Counted from the stretch's first letter, positions 36,054 through 45,131 are shown. The stretch: 64,000 nucleotides of DNA from Actinopolymorpha pittospori (GCF_014873875.1 NZ_JADBEM010000001.1:8618001-8682000), one strand, 5' to 3'. Notes: generated by a model not told the origin, from the sequence alone. Made by a program: numbers and translations.

Positions 36054-36704
36054 ATGACCACCGCTTCCCCGACGTCGCGGCCGCCGCGAGCCGATGGCGT
36101 ACGCAACCGACGACTGCTGCTGAGCGCCGCCGCCGACGCCTTCGCCGAGCACGGAACTGACGTCTCCATCGCCGAGATCGCGCAGCGAGCCGGCATCGGG
36201 AAGGGAACGGTCTTCCGGCACTTCACCACCAAGGAGGACCTCCTCGCCGCGATCATGGGCGAGATGGTGGACGGCCTGGTCGCCGTCGGCGTCGGCCTCT
36301 CAGACGCCGAGGATCCGGCGCAGGCACTCCTCGCGTTCATGACCGCCGGCGTCGAACTGCTCGCCAAGGACCGCGCGTTCTGCGAGGTCGTGGGACGCCC
36401 GTCACTGCACCATCCCGACGTCCGCGCGGGCCTCGAGCGGCTGTGCGACGTCGCGGAGAGGCTGACCGACCGGGCCCGCCGGCAGAAGGCCATCCGCCCG
36501 GACGTCACCGGAACGGACATCGTGTTGCTGCTCGGCGGCGTGCACCAGACCGCCGCGCCGCTGCTGGGTGCCGAACCCCAGCTGTGGCGCCGATACCTGG
36601 GCCTGGTCTTCGACGGCATCCGATCCGATCGGGCCCAGCCGCTGCCACACCCCGCACCGCGCGAACTGAGGTTCACCGAGACGACGCCGGATCCCTCCGA
36701 GTAG
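36054..36704 (+). CDS. TetR-family transcriptional regulator
   Basis: A 216-residue regulator. The N-terminal helix-turn-helix reads RLLLSAAADAFAEHGTDVSI, then AEIAQRAGIGKGTVFRHFTTKEDL, a clear TetR_N. The C-terminal ligand domain (about 85-200) is helical and of the SACE_7040-like class. It probably represses the divergent SDR gene and itself through the palindrome between them. It is convergent with a nitronate monooxygenase gene. Confidence 0.92.
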   Translation: MTTASPTSRPPRADGVRNRRLLLSAAADAFAEHGTDVSIAEIAQRAGIGKGTVFRHFTTKEDLLAAIMGEMVDGLVAVGVGLSDAEDPAQALLAFMTAGVELLAKDRAFCEVVGRPSLHHPDVRAGLERLCDVAERLTDRARRQKAIRPDVTGTDIVLLLGGVHQTAAPLLGAEPQLWRRYLGLVFDGIRSDRAQPLPHPAPRELRFTETTPDPSE

Positions 36705-36735
36705 GCGGGCCCGGCGACCGCTCGCGCGCCTTCCC

Positions 36736-37695
36736 TCAGCGCCCTCCGGCTCGAGCCAGGGCATCCTCGGCCTGCGCGACGAGCGCGCCGACAAGATCGG
36801 CCGCGGGCGGCAGGTCGGTGATGAGGTCGATGGCCTCGCTGGCCCACACCGGCAACGGAGGCAGATCGCCGCGCGCGAGGTCGGCCTGATAGGCCAGCTG
36901 GGCCTGCTGGTCGACGGCGAGTTCCGCCTCCCGGCCCCGCCACCGGTCGAGGTAGGGGTGGCCGAGCGTGCGTGCGGTGTACTTCGACGGCCATCGCGAC
37001 CCGCGGGCGATGTCGAGGACGCCGCTACGCTCGGTGTCCTCCCCACGGCCCTCGACGATCGCCCTGGCGATCGAGGGATCGACAAGCGCCTCGGCGCTCG
37101 CCTGGAAGCGGGTGCCGATGAGCGCCCCGGCGGCACCAAGCGCCAGGACGGCTGCCAGGCCACGGCCGTCGGCGATCCCACCAGCCGCCAGCACAGGCAC
37201 CGGCGCCGCCAGGTCGACCACGACCGGCACGAACGGCAGCGTGGCCCGCCCGCGTCGAGCCCCGTGCCCACCGCTCTCGGTCCCCTGCGCCACGATGACG
37301 TCGGCTCCCAGGTCCACCGCCTGCCTGGCCTCCTCCAGATCGGTGACCTGAACCATCAGCGCGGCACCCGCGCCGCGGACTCGTTCGACGTAGCGGCTCG
37401 GGTCTCCGAAGGAGAACATCACCGCCCTCGGGCCGTGCTCCAGCACCCGTTCGACGGCAGCGAGATCGATCGCCCAGGTCTGAAAGCCGACACCCCACGG
37501 CTTCCCGGCGCCTGCGACGATCGGCAGCTCGCGGGCGAGCCAGTCCGGATCCCCGCCTCCGGCACCGAGCAACCCGAGCCCACCGCCGACAGACACCGCG
37601 GCCGCGAGCGCGCCGCCGGCGGATCCGCCCATCGGCGCCAACGCGATCGGGTGCCGAAGGCCCAACAGTCTCGTGAACGCCGTCGACAACGCCAT
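36736..37695 (-). CDS. Nitronate monooxygenase family flavoprotein
   Basis: A 319-residue FMN-dependent TIM-barrel protein. It begins HPIALAPMGGSAGGALAAAV, carries the flavin phosphate motif region IVAQGTESGGHG and VLAAGGIADGRGLAA, and GTRF near the C-terminal half. Family members oxidise alkyl nitronates or act as enoyl-type reductases; the substrate is not evident. The ATG has no Shine-Dalgarno site, so the transcript may be leaderless. It lies downstream of the Rrf2 regulator on the same strand, 11 bases apart. Confidence 0.88.
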   Translation of the reverse strand: MALSTAFTRLLGLRHPIALAPMGGSAGGALAAAVSVGGGLGLLGAGGGDPDWLARELPIVAGAGKPWGVGFQTWAIDLAAVERVLEHGPRAVMFSFGDPSRYVERVRGAGAALMVQVTDLEEARQAVDLGADVIVAQGTESGGHGARRGRATLPFVPVVVDLAAPVPVLAAGGIADGRGLAAVLALGAAGALIGTRFQASAEALVDPSIARAIVEGRGEDTERSGVLDIARGSRWPSKYTARTLGHPYLDRWRGREAELAVDQQAQLAYQADLARGDLPPLPVWASEAIDLITDLPPAADLVGALVAQAEDALARAGGR

Positions 37696-37706
37696 GACCG
37701 CAGAGA

Positions 37707-38141
37707 CTAGCGAGGCGCCGCGAGGACGTTCCGGAGTACGTCCTCCAGGGAGACGCGGGCCAACTCGCGCCTCAGCGTCTCCTCGATGCCCTCGTAGATG
37801 CCCTGCATCGCCGGCTGGATGCCATAACCCACCACGCACCCCGGGTCCGGGCTGGCGCGGTGCATCGCGAACAGCGGGCCGGGTTCGACTGCCTCGTACA
37901 CGTCGAGCAGGGTCATCGACTCCAGCTCACGCGTCAGCGACCAGCCCGCGCCCACGCCTCGACGGGACTCCACGAGCCCCGCCCTGCGCAGCTCGCCGAG
38001 CAGCCGCCTGATCACCACGGGATTGGTGTTGGCGCTGGTCGCGATCTGCTCGGAGGTGGCGACCTCGTTGCCCTGGCGCTGGTGGAGGCCGATCCAGGCC
38101 AGCGCGTGGGCGGCGATCGTCAACCTGCTGTTTGCGCTCAT
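37707..38141 (-). CDS. Rrf2-family transcriptional regulator
   Basis: A 144-residue Rrf2 protein: SRLTIAAHALAWIGLHQRQG and SEQIATSANTNPVVIRRLLG form the winged helix. Only one Cys (in DPGCVVG) is present, so it lacks the three-Cys iron-sulfur site of IscR/NsrR and resembles YwnA-type members. The ATG has GGAGGAG upstream. It probably controls the divergent SDR, and perhaps the nitronate monooxygenase downstream, through the palindromes between. Confidence 0.9.
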   Translation of the reverse strand: MSANSRLTIAAHALAWIGLHQRQGNEVATSEQIATSANTNPVVIRRLLGELRRAGLVESRRGVGAGWSLTRELESMTLLDVYEAVEPGPLFAMHRASPDPGCVVGYGIQPAMQGIYEGIEETLRRELARVSLEDVLRNVLAAPR

Positions 38142-38171
38142 GGCCCCCTCCTCTCCTCCGCAACGCCTCAT

Positions 38172-38193
38172 GTTACGACCGAGCTGTCGTAAC
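38172..38193. promoter_or_regulatory. Rrf2-type operator, copy 1
   Basis: GTTACGAC-N6-GTCGTAAC, a perfect 8-bp inverted repeat in the region between the divergent Rrf2 and SDR genes, 31 bases from the regulator's start. Confidence 0.65.
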
Positions 38194-38200
38194 CACAACG

Positions 38201-38221
38201 GTTGCGATCTGCTGTCGTAAC
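38201..38221. promoter_or_regulatory. Rrf2-type operator, copy 2 (imperfect)
   Basis: GTTGCGAT-N5-GTCGTAAC repeats the first palindrome with two mismatches in one arm and one base less spacing. It lies 50 bases before the SDR start. Two sites suggest cooperative or separate control of both directions. Confidence 0.5.
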
Positions 38222-38270
38222 TATTACTGTTCCAACTGCCAAGAAGGTGTCAATCAGCGAGGTGAGAAGA

Positions 38271-39026
38271 ATGAACAAGCCGCTCACGGGCAAGATCGCC
38301 CTGGTCACCGGGGGATCTCGCGGGCTGGGGGCCGCGACCGTACGGCTGCTGGCCGAGCAGGGCGCCGACGTCGCGTTCAGCTATGCCAGCTCAGCGAAGA
38401 AGGCGCAGGGCGTCGTCGACGAGGTACGCGGCACGGGGGCGAAGGCCGTCGCGTTCCAGTCCAACCAGGCGGACATGAGCCAGGCGCCGGTGCTGATCAA
38501 CAACGTGGTCACGCACTTCGGCGGCCTGGACATCCTGGTCAACAACGCGGCGATCTCCCCCGAACAGGGCCGCACGGTGGACGACCCGGACGTCGACACC
38601 GCCGCGCTTGACCTCATGCACGCCACCAACTACCTCGGAGTGATCGCGACCATCCGGGCCGCCTCCCGAGTACTCCGCGACGACGGCCGCATCATCACGG
38701 TCAGCTCCGGACTGGGCACCCGAGTCGGCGTCCCGGGCGTGGCCGACTACGCAGCGACCAAGTCGGGGATCGAGCGGTACACCCTGGGCGTCGCACGGGA
38801 CCTGGGGCACCGGGGCATCACGGCCAACGTCGTGGAGGCCGGCCTGATGGCGAGCGGCATGGAGCCGCCCGACCCCGAGGTCCTCAAGGCTCTCCTCAGC
38901 TCGCTGGCCCTGCAGCGCATGGCCGACCCCGCTGAGATCGCCGCGGCGATCGTCTTCCTGGCAAGCCCCGCCGCGTCTTACGTCTCGGGCGCGGTGCTGG
39001 ACGCCCACGGCGGCTACAACGCCTGA
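38271..39026 (+). CDS. Short-chain dehydrogenase/reductase (Rrf2-linked)
   Basis: A 251-residue classical SDR: TGGSRGLG cofactor loop, NNAAISPEQG, catalytic Ser in TVSSGLG and YAATK. The C-terminal AAAIVFLASPAASYVSGAVL is typical of FabG-like members. The substrate is unknown; an Rrf2 partner suggests response to electrophile or oxidative stress. The ATG has GAGG about eight bases upstream. Two Rrf2-like palindromes precede it and a hairpin terminator follows. Confidence 0.92.
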   Translation: MNKPLTGKIALVTGGSRGLGAATVRLLAEQGADVAFSYASSAKKAQGVVDEVRGTGAKAVAFQSNQADMSQAPVLINNVVTHFGGLDILVNNAAISPEQGRTVDDPDVDTAALDLMHATNYLGVIATIRAASRVLRDDGRIITVSSGLGTRVGVPGVADYAATKSGIERYTLGVARDLGHRGITANVVEAGLMASGMEPPDPEVLKALLSSLALQRMADPAEIAAAIVFLASPAASYVSGAVLDAHGGYNA

Positions 39027-39039
39027 ACCGGTACGTGCC

Positions 39040-39075
39040 GTGCGCCCCGAAGGAGCGATGTCCTTCGGGGTGCAC
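39040..39075. terminator. Bidirectional terminator between SDR and P450 genes
   Basis: CCCCGAAGGA and TCCTTCGGGG form a perfect 10-bp stem around GCGATG, extended by GTGC/GCAC after one G-T mismatch. It sits between two convergent stops. Confidence 0.8.
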
Positions 39076-39097
39076 GTGGCGCGCTCGGCCGAGGGTT

Positions 39098-40324
39098 CTA
39101 CGGGGCCGTTTCGGTCCAGGTGACCGGCAGTTCGTGGACGCCGTAGATGTTCATGTCGGTCCTGAGTTTCACGTCGCCGGCCGGGATGGCGAGCTGGAGG
39201 GTCGGGAAGCGACGCAGCAGTCCCCCGAAACCCGCGCGCATCTCGATGCGGGCCAGTTGCTGGCCCAGACACTGGTGGACGCCGTGGCCGAAGGACAGGT
39301 GACCGCGGGCCTTGCGGTGGATGTCTAGGGCGTCGGGGTTGTCGAAGCGCTGGGGGTCGTGGTTGGCGGCCAGCAGCGAGACGACGACGGTCGATCCCTT
39401 GCCGATCGTTTCGCCGCCGAGTTCGATGTCCTCGGTGGCGTAACGGTAGAAGATGTCACCGATGCTCAGGTAGCGCAGGAGTTCCTCGACGGCATCGGGG
39501 AGCAGCTCCGGGTTGGCGCGCAGTTCGGCCCGCTGATCGGGGTTCTCCAGGAGCGCGAAGGTGCCCAGGCCCAGCATGTTGGCGGTGGTCTCGTGGCCCG
39601 CGAGCAGCAGCAGGAAGGCGGCGCCGGTCAGCTCCTCGATGGTGAGGTCGTCGTGGCCGGCCAGGTCGGACAGGATGTCCTCGCTGGGAGTGGCGCGCTT
39701 GCTGGTGACCAGTTCGGACAGGTACGTCATCAGTGCGCCCAACGCCCCCATCTTGTCTTCCAGCGACACCTCCCTTTCCAGGAACTTGGCGGAGTTGACC
39801 TGGAAGGTCTCCCGGTCGGCGTAGGGGACACCGAGCATTTCGCAGATCACCAGCGAGGGCACCGGCAGCGCGAACGCCTTGACCAGGTCGACCGGCGGGG
39901 TCAGGTGCGCCAGCTCCTCCAGTTGTCGCTCGGTGATGTCGATGATCTGCTCTTCGAGCTGCTTCATGCGTTTGACGGTGAAGGCGCCGATGAGCTTGCG
40001 CCGCAGCCGGGTGTGGTCGGGTGGGTCCATGGCGATGAACAGGCCCGGCATCGGCGGGGACGGTTCGGTGGCGGCGGGCATGCCGGGGGTCTCAAAGGGC
40101 ACGTGCATGACACCGATGTCCCCGCGGGAGCTGAACCGGGTGTCGGCCATGAGCTGGCGGACCGCTTCGTAACCGGTGACGAGCCAGCCCTGGTGACCGT
40201 CGGGGAAGGCCATGGGACTGACCGGGCGAGCCCCGCGCAGCCGCGTGATCTCGCTGGGCGGGTTGAAGGGGCCCGCGTCGCGCTCCATCGGGAGGCCCTG
40301 CGGAACAGCAACCGTTTGACTCAT
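39098..40324 (-). CDS. Cytochrome P450
   Basis: A 408-residue soluble bacterial P450 (CYP105/107-like length). The I-helix oxygen-activation motif is AGHETT, the ExxR pair is in EELLRY, and the haem loop is FGHGVHQCLG with ligand C352. A substrate acid-alcohol pair is otherwise typical. It needs ferredoxin partners, none of which are adjacent. The ATG has AAAGGA seven bases upstream. Heptamer repeats at 11-bp spacing stand 49-77 bases upstream, immediately after a large BTAD/SARP-family regulator gene, so activation by that regulator is likely. The substrate is unknown. Confidence 0.93.
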   Translation of the reverse strand: MSQTVAVPQGLPMERDAGPFNPPSEITRLRGARPVSPMAFPDGHQGWLVTGYEAVRQLMADTRFSSRGDIGVMHVPFETPGMPAATEPSPPMPGLFIAMDPPDHTRLRRKLIGAFTVKRMKQLEEQIIDITERQLEELAHLTPPVDLVKAFALPVPSLVICEMLGVPYADRETFQVNSAKFLEREVSLEDKMGALGALMTYLSELVTSKRATPSEDILSDLAGHDDLTIEELTGAAFLLLLAGHETTANMLGLGTFALLENPDQRAELRANPELLPDAVEELLRYLSIGDIFYRYATEDIELGGETIGKGSTVVVSLLAANHDPQRFDNPDALDIHRKARGHLSFGHGVHQCLGQQLARIEMRAGFGGLLRRFPTLQLAIPAGDVKLRTDMNIYGVHELPVTWTETAP

Positions 40325-40372
40325 CGGATTTTCCTTTCGTGGCGGCTGGTGCAGCCACAATCGCCGACGGAC

Positions 40373-40401
40373 CTGACATGCGACTGACATGGCTCAGACA
40401 C
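40373..40401 (-). promoter_or_regulatory. SARP-type direct-repeat operator upstream of the P450
   Basis: On the plus strand CTGACAT occurs at 40373 and 40384, and a related CAGACAC at 40395: three heptamers at exact 11-bp intervals. Read toward the P450 they are GTGTCTG, ATGTCAG, ATGTCAG. A weak -10-like GATTGT follows about ten bases after the last one. This is the arrangement used by SARP activators of the OmpR-like class. Confidence 0.6.
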
Positions 40402-40589
40402 CGGCCATGCCGGGGACCTGCTCGGCTGGGCCGTGTCGTGTGGGTGGTTGAGGTGGTGTCCCGGGTGGATGGTCCAGCAGGTTCCACCGGACCGCGATGG
40501 CCGGGGCAGGCCTTCGTCGATTCTGATCACACCCGGTCAGACCGGTGACACCCGATGGTGCTGACCGTGGGAGAGCGCGCGTTCGGCGT

Positions 40590-43500
40590 TCAAGGGGCGA
40601 GCGTGACCGCGACCAGCTCGCGCCAGTTCGCCCGCATCCCTTCCTGCGTCGCCTCGGCGAACCGCGCGTCCCCGAGGCGACGTCGCGCGACCTGCTCGAT
40701 CCGGGCCACATCTGGTTGGGAGTGATCCCGCAGGCCGCGCACGCTCGTGCTTGCCGCGAGCAGCCGCACTGCCTGCTCGTACTGCTCCTCGCGTAGCGCC
40801 AGATCCGCCATCCCGACGATGACCTGCGCGGTCAGGGGGGCGTACCCGTACTCGGCCGTCACCTCGAAGGCGGCGACGCGGTGTTCCCTCGCCTCGTCGA
40901 AACCCTCGGCAAGATAACCCAGCATGTCGTGTCTCACCGCGATGATGTGTGTCTCGTTGCCCAGCATGTCCGTCGCGATGCCGAGTTGCTGGCGGGCCTG
41001 CTCGGCGTCGCCGCTCCAGCGCGCGAGTTCCGCCTTCGCCAGGGCCAGCTCGGCCAGCGCGTTCGGCCAGGTGACCCGTTCGGCGTGCCGCTGGGCCTCC
41101 GCCATGGCAGCCGCGCTCGACTGCCCGTCTCCCAACAGCCAGTACAGCTGGGCCTGCCGCGACCGCAACCGTACGACGTCCTCGATGGCGCCGACCTCGG
41201 CGACGACCGCGATCGCCTGTTCGTAGTGCTCGCACGCACCGGCGAACTCGCCGCGCATGGCGATGCGATCCGCCACCTCGGTCAGGGCGAACGACAGCCC
41301 CCACCGTTCGCCGATCGCGCGAAACTCGGTGAGCGCCAGCTCAAGATACGCGTCGGCACTCCACCCGTCCTGGCCAAGCATGATCCGCATCTTGCCGAGC
41401 TGTAGGCGGGCGATGGCCCGTACCCAGGGGTCCTCGTCGGCGAGCAGTGGTTCCCACGCGGGCAGGACCGCGTCCGGCGCTCGCATCATGCGTTCCAGTG
41501 GGGCGAGGAGCCGTACCGCCGGGTGACCGCACTGGACACGCTGACTGATCTCGTACGCCTCGTGGATCCACTCCTCCGCCTGGTAGTGGTCACCCCGTCC
41601 GGAGGTCAGGAAGTTCGTGACGAACACGTAGACCGTGGCCCGGATGTCATCGGTCACCTCGCCGGGCACGGCGGTGGCCGCCATGATCAGCTCGTTGCCT
41701 TCGGCCTTGTGCCCGCCGAGCCACCAGTACCAGCCGGCGGCCGCCGCGAGCCGCATCGCCCCCTGCGCCTCACCGGCCGCGAGCGCACCGCGCATCGCCG
41801 CACTGATGTTGTCGTGCTCGACCTCGATCGTGGTGAGCCATTCCAGCTGCTCGGCGCGGCGAAGATGCGGATCCGCGGTTTCGCCGAGTTCGGTGAAGTA
41901 CGCCAGATGCGCGTGGCGTGCCAGATCCGATTCCCCAGCCTCCGCGAGCCGCTGGCCGGCGTACTCCTTGATCGTGCCGAGCATCCGGTACCGCGGCGCG
42001 TCGTCGCTGTCGGCGACCACCAGCGACTTCTCGGCCAGTGCGGTCAGCAACTCGAGCACCTGCACCGCCTCCACCGAGCCGCCGGCGCAGACTCGCTCGG
42101 CCGCTTCCAGGCTCGCACCACCGGAGAACACCGAGAGCCTGCGCAGAACCACCCGTTCGGCGTCGGTCAGCAACTCCCAGCTCCAGTCGATCACCGCACG
42201 CAGCGTCCGTTGCCGGGGCAGCGCTGTCCGGCTACCGCTGGTCAGCAGGCGAAACACGTCGTCGAGCCGGTCGGCGAGCTGATCGAGGGACATGGTGCGC
42301 AACCTGGCCGCGGCCAGTTCGATCGCCAGCGGCATCCCGTCCAACGCCCGGCAGACCCGCGCCAGGGTCGACAACGTGTGGGCATCTACCGCGAGATCCT
42401 TGCGTACGGCGCCCGCCCGATCGCGCAGCAGCCGGACGGCCGGAGCGGACTCGATCTCGCCCGGATCCGCGTCACCCGCGGGCACGGCCAACGGCGCGAC
42501 TCGCCACAGCGCCTCGCCGGTGATGCCGAGCGGTTCCCTGCTGGTCGCGAGGATCCGCAGCCGATGGCACTCCCCGAGCACCCGATGGGCGAACGCCGCC
42601 GCCGACTCGATCACGTGCTCGCAGTTGTCCAGGATCAGCAGCGCCTCGCGCTCACGGAACGCGGTGACGACCCGCCCGGTCGGCTCCGTGTCCGATGCCT
42701 CGCCCAGCAGCGCGTCCCGCATGCGGAGCGCGTCAAGCGTCGCCTGCGCCACGTCACCGTCCGCGCCGATGGCCGCGAGCTCCACCAGCCACACACCGTC
42801 CGACACACCACCGAGCAGCGTGCGCGCGGTTTCGGTGGCCAGCCTGGTCTTCCCCGCACCGCCCGGCCCGACCAGGGTGGTGAGCCGAGAGCCGTCGATG
42901 AGTTCGCGGACCGCGGCGACATCAGCGTCCTTGGCGACGAAGCTGGTGAGTTCGGACCGCAGATTGGTCTTCCGGTCCTCCGCCCGCCGTCCCACCTCGC
43001 CCCGCAGCAGCGCGACGTGCAAGGCGGACAGCTCCGGTGAGGGGTCGACGCCCAGCGCGTCGGCCAGCGCTTCTCTCGTGCGCTGGTACACGAGCAGCGC
43101 GTCGGTGGTGCGGCCGGCGGCAGCGAGAGTACGCATCAGCGCGGCGACAAGGCGTTCTCGGAACGGATGCGCGGCCACCAGGTCGGTCAGTTCGCTGACC
43201 AGCTCCGCACCGTGGCCGAGGCTGATCTCCGCGTCGAACCGATCCTCCATGGCGGTCAGGCGTAGCCCCTCGAGCCGGGTGACCGCCGCGTCGTATGCCG
43301 CACTGTCCTGGACACCGACGTCCTGCATGGCCGCGCCGCGCCACAGTGCGAGGGCCTCGCGCAGCATCGGTACCCGCTGTGGATCCTCGTCGTTGTGGGT
43401 CTGGCCGACGAGGCGTTCGAACCGGATGGCGTCGACGGAGTCGGGTTCCACCCTCAACCGGTAGCCGTCCGGTTGCCCCTCCACCAACCCGTCCGGCAGT

Positions 43501-43718
43501 GCCTTCCGCAGTCGGGAAACCAAGCGCTGCAAGGCGTTCGCTGCTTCGGCGGGCGGCTGCTCGCCCCAGATCCAGTCGACGAGCGTCGCCTTCGGGACCA
43601 CCTGACCGGGCTTGAGCGCGAGGGCGACCAACAGTCCGCGCAACCGGGCGCCCGGCACGTCGGCGAGAACGCCGTCGTCCGTTCGAACCTCGAATGGTCC
43701 AAGCATCCCGATCCGCAC
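40590..43718 (-). CDS. Large BTAD/AfsR-like (SARP-LAL hybrid) transcriptional regulator
   Basis: A 1042-residue regulator. An OmpR-type winged helix (about 1-95, beginning VRIGMLGPFEVRTDDG) is followed by the bacterial transcriptional activation domain (about 95-245), an AAA/NB-ARC-like ATPase (Walker A GPGGAGKT at 284-291, Walker B-like LLILDNCEH), and a long C-terminal helical/TPR region. Such proteins integrate nucleotide state with control of secondary metabolism or stress genes. GTG is preferred because the family starts MR(F/I)G; ATG at residue 5 is an alternative. Its likely target is the P450 just downstream. A strong terminator separates it from tRNA-Ala. Confidence 0.9.
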   Translation of the reverse strand: MRIGMLGPFEVRTDDGVLADVPGARLRGLLVALALKPGQVVPKATLVDWIWGEQPPAEAANALQRLVSRLRKALPDGLVEGQPDGYRLRVEPDSVDAIRFERLVGQTHNDEDPQRVPMLREALALWRGAAMQDVGVQDSAAYDAAVTRLEGLRLTAMEDRFDAEISLGHGAELVSELTDLVAAHPFRERLVAALMRTLAAAGRTTDALLVYQRTREALADALGVDPSPELSALHVALLRGEVGRRAEDRKTNLRSELTSFVAKDADVAAVRELIDGSRLTTLVGPGGAGKTRLATETARTLLGGVSDGVWLVELAAIGADGDVAQATLDALRMRDALLGEASDTEPTGRVVTAFREREALLILDNCEHVIESAAAFAHRVLGECHRLRILATSREPLGITGEALWRVAPLAVPAGDADPGEIESAPAVRLLRDRAGAVRKDLAVDAHTLSTLARVCRALDGMPLAIELAAARLRTMSLDQLADRLDDVFRLLTSGSRTALPRQRTLRAVIDWSWELLTDAERVVLRRLSVFSGGASLEAAERVCAGGSVEAVQVLELLTALAEKSLVVADSDDAPRYRMLGTIKEYAGQRLAEAGESDLARHAHLAYFTELGETADPHLRRAEQLEWLTTIEVEHDNISAAMRGALAAGEAQGAMRLAAAAGWYWWLGGHKAEGNELIMAATAVPGEVTDDIRATVYVFVTNFLTSGRGDHYQAEEWIHEAYEISQRVQCGHPAVRLLAPLERMMRAPDAVLPAWEPLLADEDPWVRAIARLQLGKMRIMLGQDGWSADAYLELALTEFRAIGERWGLSFALTEVADRIAMRGEFAGACEHYEQAIAVVAEVGAIEDVVRLRSRQAQLYWLLGDGQSSAAAMAEAQRHAERVTWPNALAELALAKAELARWSGDAEQARQQLGIATDMLGNETHIIAVRHDMLGYLAEGFDEAREHRVAAFEVTAEYGYAPLTAQVIVGMADLALREEQYEQAVRLLAASTSVRGLRDHSQPDVARIEQVARRRLGDARFAEATQEGMRANWRELVAVTLAP

Positions 43719-43811
43719 CTGGCTGATTTTGCCATGGGTGCTCGTCAGGCCTCCGACGGCCGAATTCGCGCATTGGTCGCCAGGCGCCAACGCCAAGGCC
43801 CCGACAAGCAA

Positions 43812-43846
43812 AAACCCTCTCGCTCAGATGGTGAGCGAGAGGGTTT
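43812..43846 (-). terminator. Rho-independent terminator of tRNA-Ala
   Basis: A perfect 15-bp stem, AAACCCTCTCGCTCA with its complement, around a five-base loop. In the minus direction it is followed by a short T run (TTTTTGC), giving a classical intrinsic terminator for the tRNA upstream. Confidence 0.88.
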
Positions 43847-43894
43847 CGTCCGCGGACGAATCGCGGGTCGGAACGCAAGAATCTGAATTCTCGG

Positions 43895-43967
43895 TGGAGC
43901 TGAGGGGACTCGAACCCCTGACCCCCTCCATGCCATGGAGGTGCGCTACCAGCTGCGCTACAGCCCC
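43895..43967 (-). tRNA. tRNA-Ala (anticodon GGC)
   Basis: On the minus strand: acceptor GGGGCTG/CAGCTCC, D arm GCGC...GCGC, anticodon stem CCTCC/GGAGG around loop ATGGCAT and a T arm with GGTTCGAGTCC. The anticodon is GGC. CCA is not encoded (CCG follows the discriminator A). Confidence 0.95.
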
Positions 43968-44067
43968 TCGCCCTTGCGGGCTCCGCAAGCTTACCGGGTC
44001 GGTATCCGGTGGGCGAAACCAGGGCACCCCCATCGATCTCGCCGCCTGGCGAACCGACCCGACAGCC

Positions 44068-44706
44068 TCAGCGGGTGTCGCCGGAACGCGGATCCGAAGG
44101 CGGCCCGGCGTTCCATTCGACGATGCGCCAACCGTTCTTGCCCTGCTCGCACACGGCCCACGCGCAGTTGCGGAGTCCGCCGAACACGTCCCAACATTCC
44201 GGCGGAAGGCCGACAAGCCGGGCGATCCCGACCCGGGTGGCGAGGCCGTGAGAGGTGACCACGACGGTCTCACCGTCGGCCACCAGCTCCGTCGCACGCA
44301 GGAAGCCCTTCTCGGCGCGCTCGGCGACCTCGGCCATGGTCTCGCCGTCGCCACCCCGTCGCACGTCCTCACCGGCGTCGAGGCGAGCCTGCAGGTCGGG
44401 GTGGCGGGCGATGAACTCGTCCCTGGTCATACCCGCCCAGGACCCGACGTGGATCTCTCGCAGGTCACTGTCGTAGGTCACGGGCAGGCCGGTGACGCGG
44501 GCCAGTGCGGCCGCCGTCTGGGTGGTGCGCGTCAGGTCGCTCGCCACGATGGCCGCCGGCCGCAACGCCGCGAGCCATCCGGCAGCCGCCTCCGCCTGGG
44601 CAAGACCCACCTCGTCCAGCGCGATGTCGGTCTGCCCCTGAAAACGGTCCTCGTGGTTCCACTCGGTCCGGCCGTGTCGCCAGGCCACCAGTCTCCTGGC
44701 GGTCAC
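44068..44706 (-). CDS. Histidine phosphatase family protein
   Basis: A 212-residue member of the phosphoglycerate-mutase-like superfamily. The phospho-His motif is WRHGRTEWN (H11), the second Arg lies in SDLTRTTQTA, Glu in REIHVGSWAGM, and the second catalytic His in VVVTSHGLATR. In actinobacteria this gene commonly follows rsfS and is thought to act on small phosphorylated metabolites. The GTG start overlaps the rsfS stop by four bases, implying coupled translation. Confidence 0.92.
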   Translation of the reverse strand: MTARRLVAWRHGRTEWNHEDRFQGQTDIALDEVGLAQAEAAAGWLAALRPAAIVASDLTRTTQTAAALARVTGLPVTYDSDLREIHVGSWAGMTRDEFIARHPDLQARLDAGEDVRRGGDGETMAEVAERAEKGFLRATELVADGETVVVTSHGLATRVGIARLVGLPPECWDVFGGLRNCAWAVCEQGKNGWRIVEWNAGPPSDPRSGDTR

Positions 44707-45131
44707 GCGTCTGTTCCGGTCGCGCGCGGATCGTCGGCCGACAGCTGGCCACCCGGTCCGCCGCCCACCGTGACAGCTTCGGGGAGCGGAATCTCCGGGC
44801 AGTCACGCCACAGGCGTTCGAGCGCGTAGAAGGCGCGCTCCTCGACGTGTTGGACGTGGACGACGAGGTCGCCGTAGTCGATGAGGACCCAGCGATTGTC
44901 ACGGTCGCCCTCGCGACGGGACGGCTTGACGCCGGTGATGGCCAACTGGTCCTGGATCTCCCGGACGATGGCGCCCACCTGGCGGTCGTTGGATGCGGAG
45001 CACAAGAAAAACACGTCGGCGATAGCGAGCCGCTCGGAGACGTCGAAAGCGACGATGTCGCGGGCCAGCTTGTCAGAAGCGGCCCGGGCGGCCAGCTGTG
45101 CCAGCTCGACGGATTCGGTCGTTGCGGGCAC
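44703..45131 (-). CDS. rsfS: Ribosome silencing factor RsfS
   Basis: A 142-residue RsfS/Iojap protein: DIVAFDVSERLAIADVFFLC, ASNDRQVGAIVREIQDQL and WVLIDYGDLVVHVQH are the family core, and a disordered tail of about 30 residues follows. It binds ribosomal protein L14 and blocks subunit joining under starvation. It lies between nadD and the histidine phosphatase in the usual order. Confidence 0.95.
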   Translation of the reverse strand: MPATTESVELAQLAARAASDKLARDIVAFDVSERLAIADVFFLCSASNDRQVGAIVREIQDQLAITGVKPSRREGDRDNRWVLIDYGDLVVHVQHVEERAFYALERLWRDCPEIPLPEAVTVGGGPGGQLSADDPRATGTDA

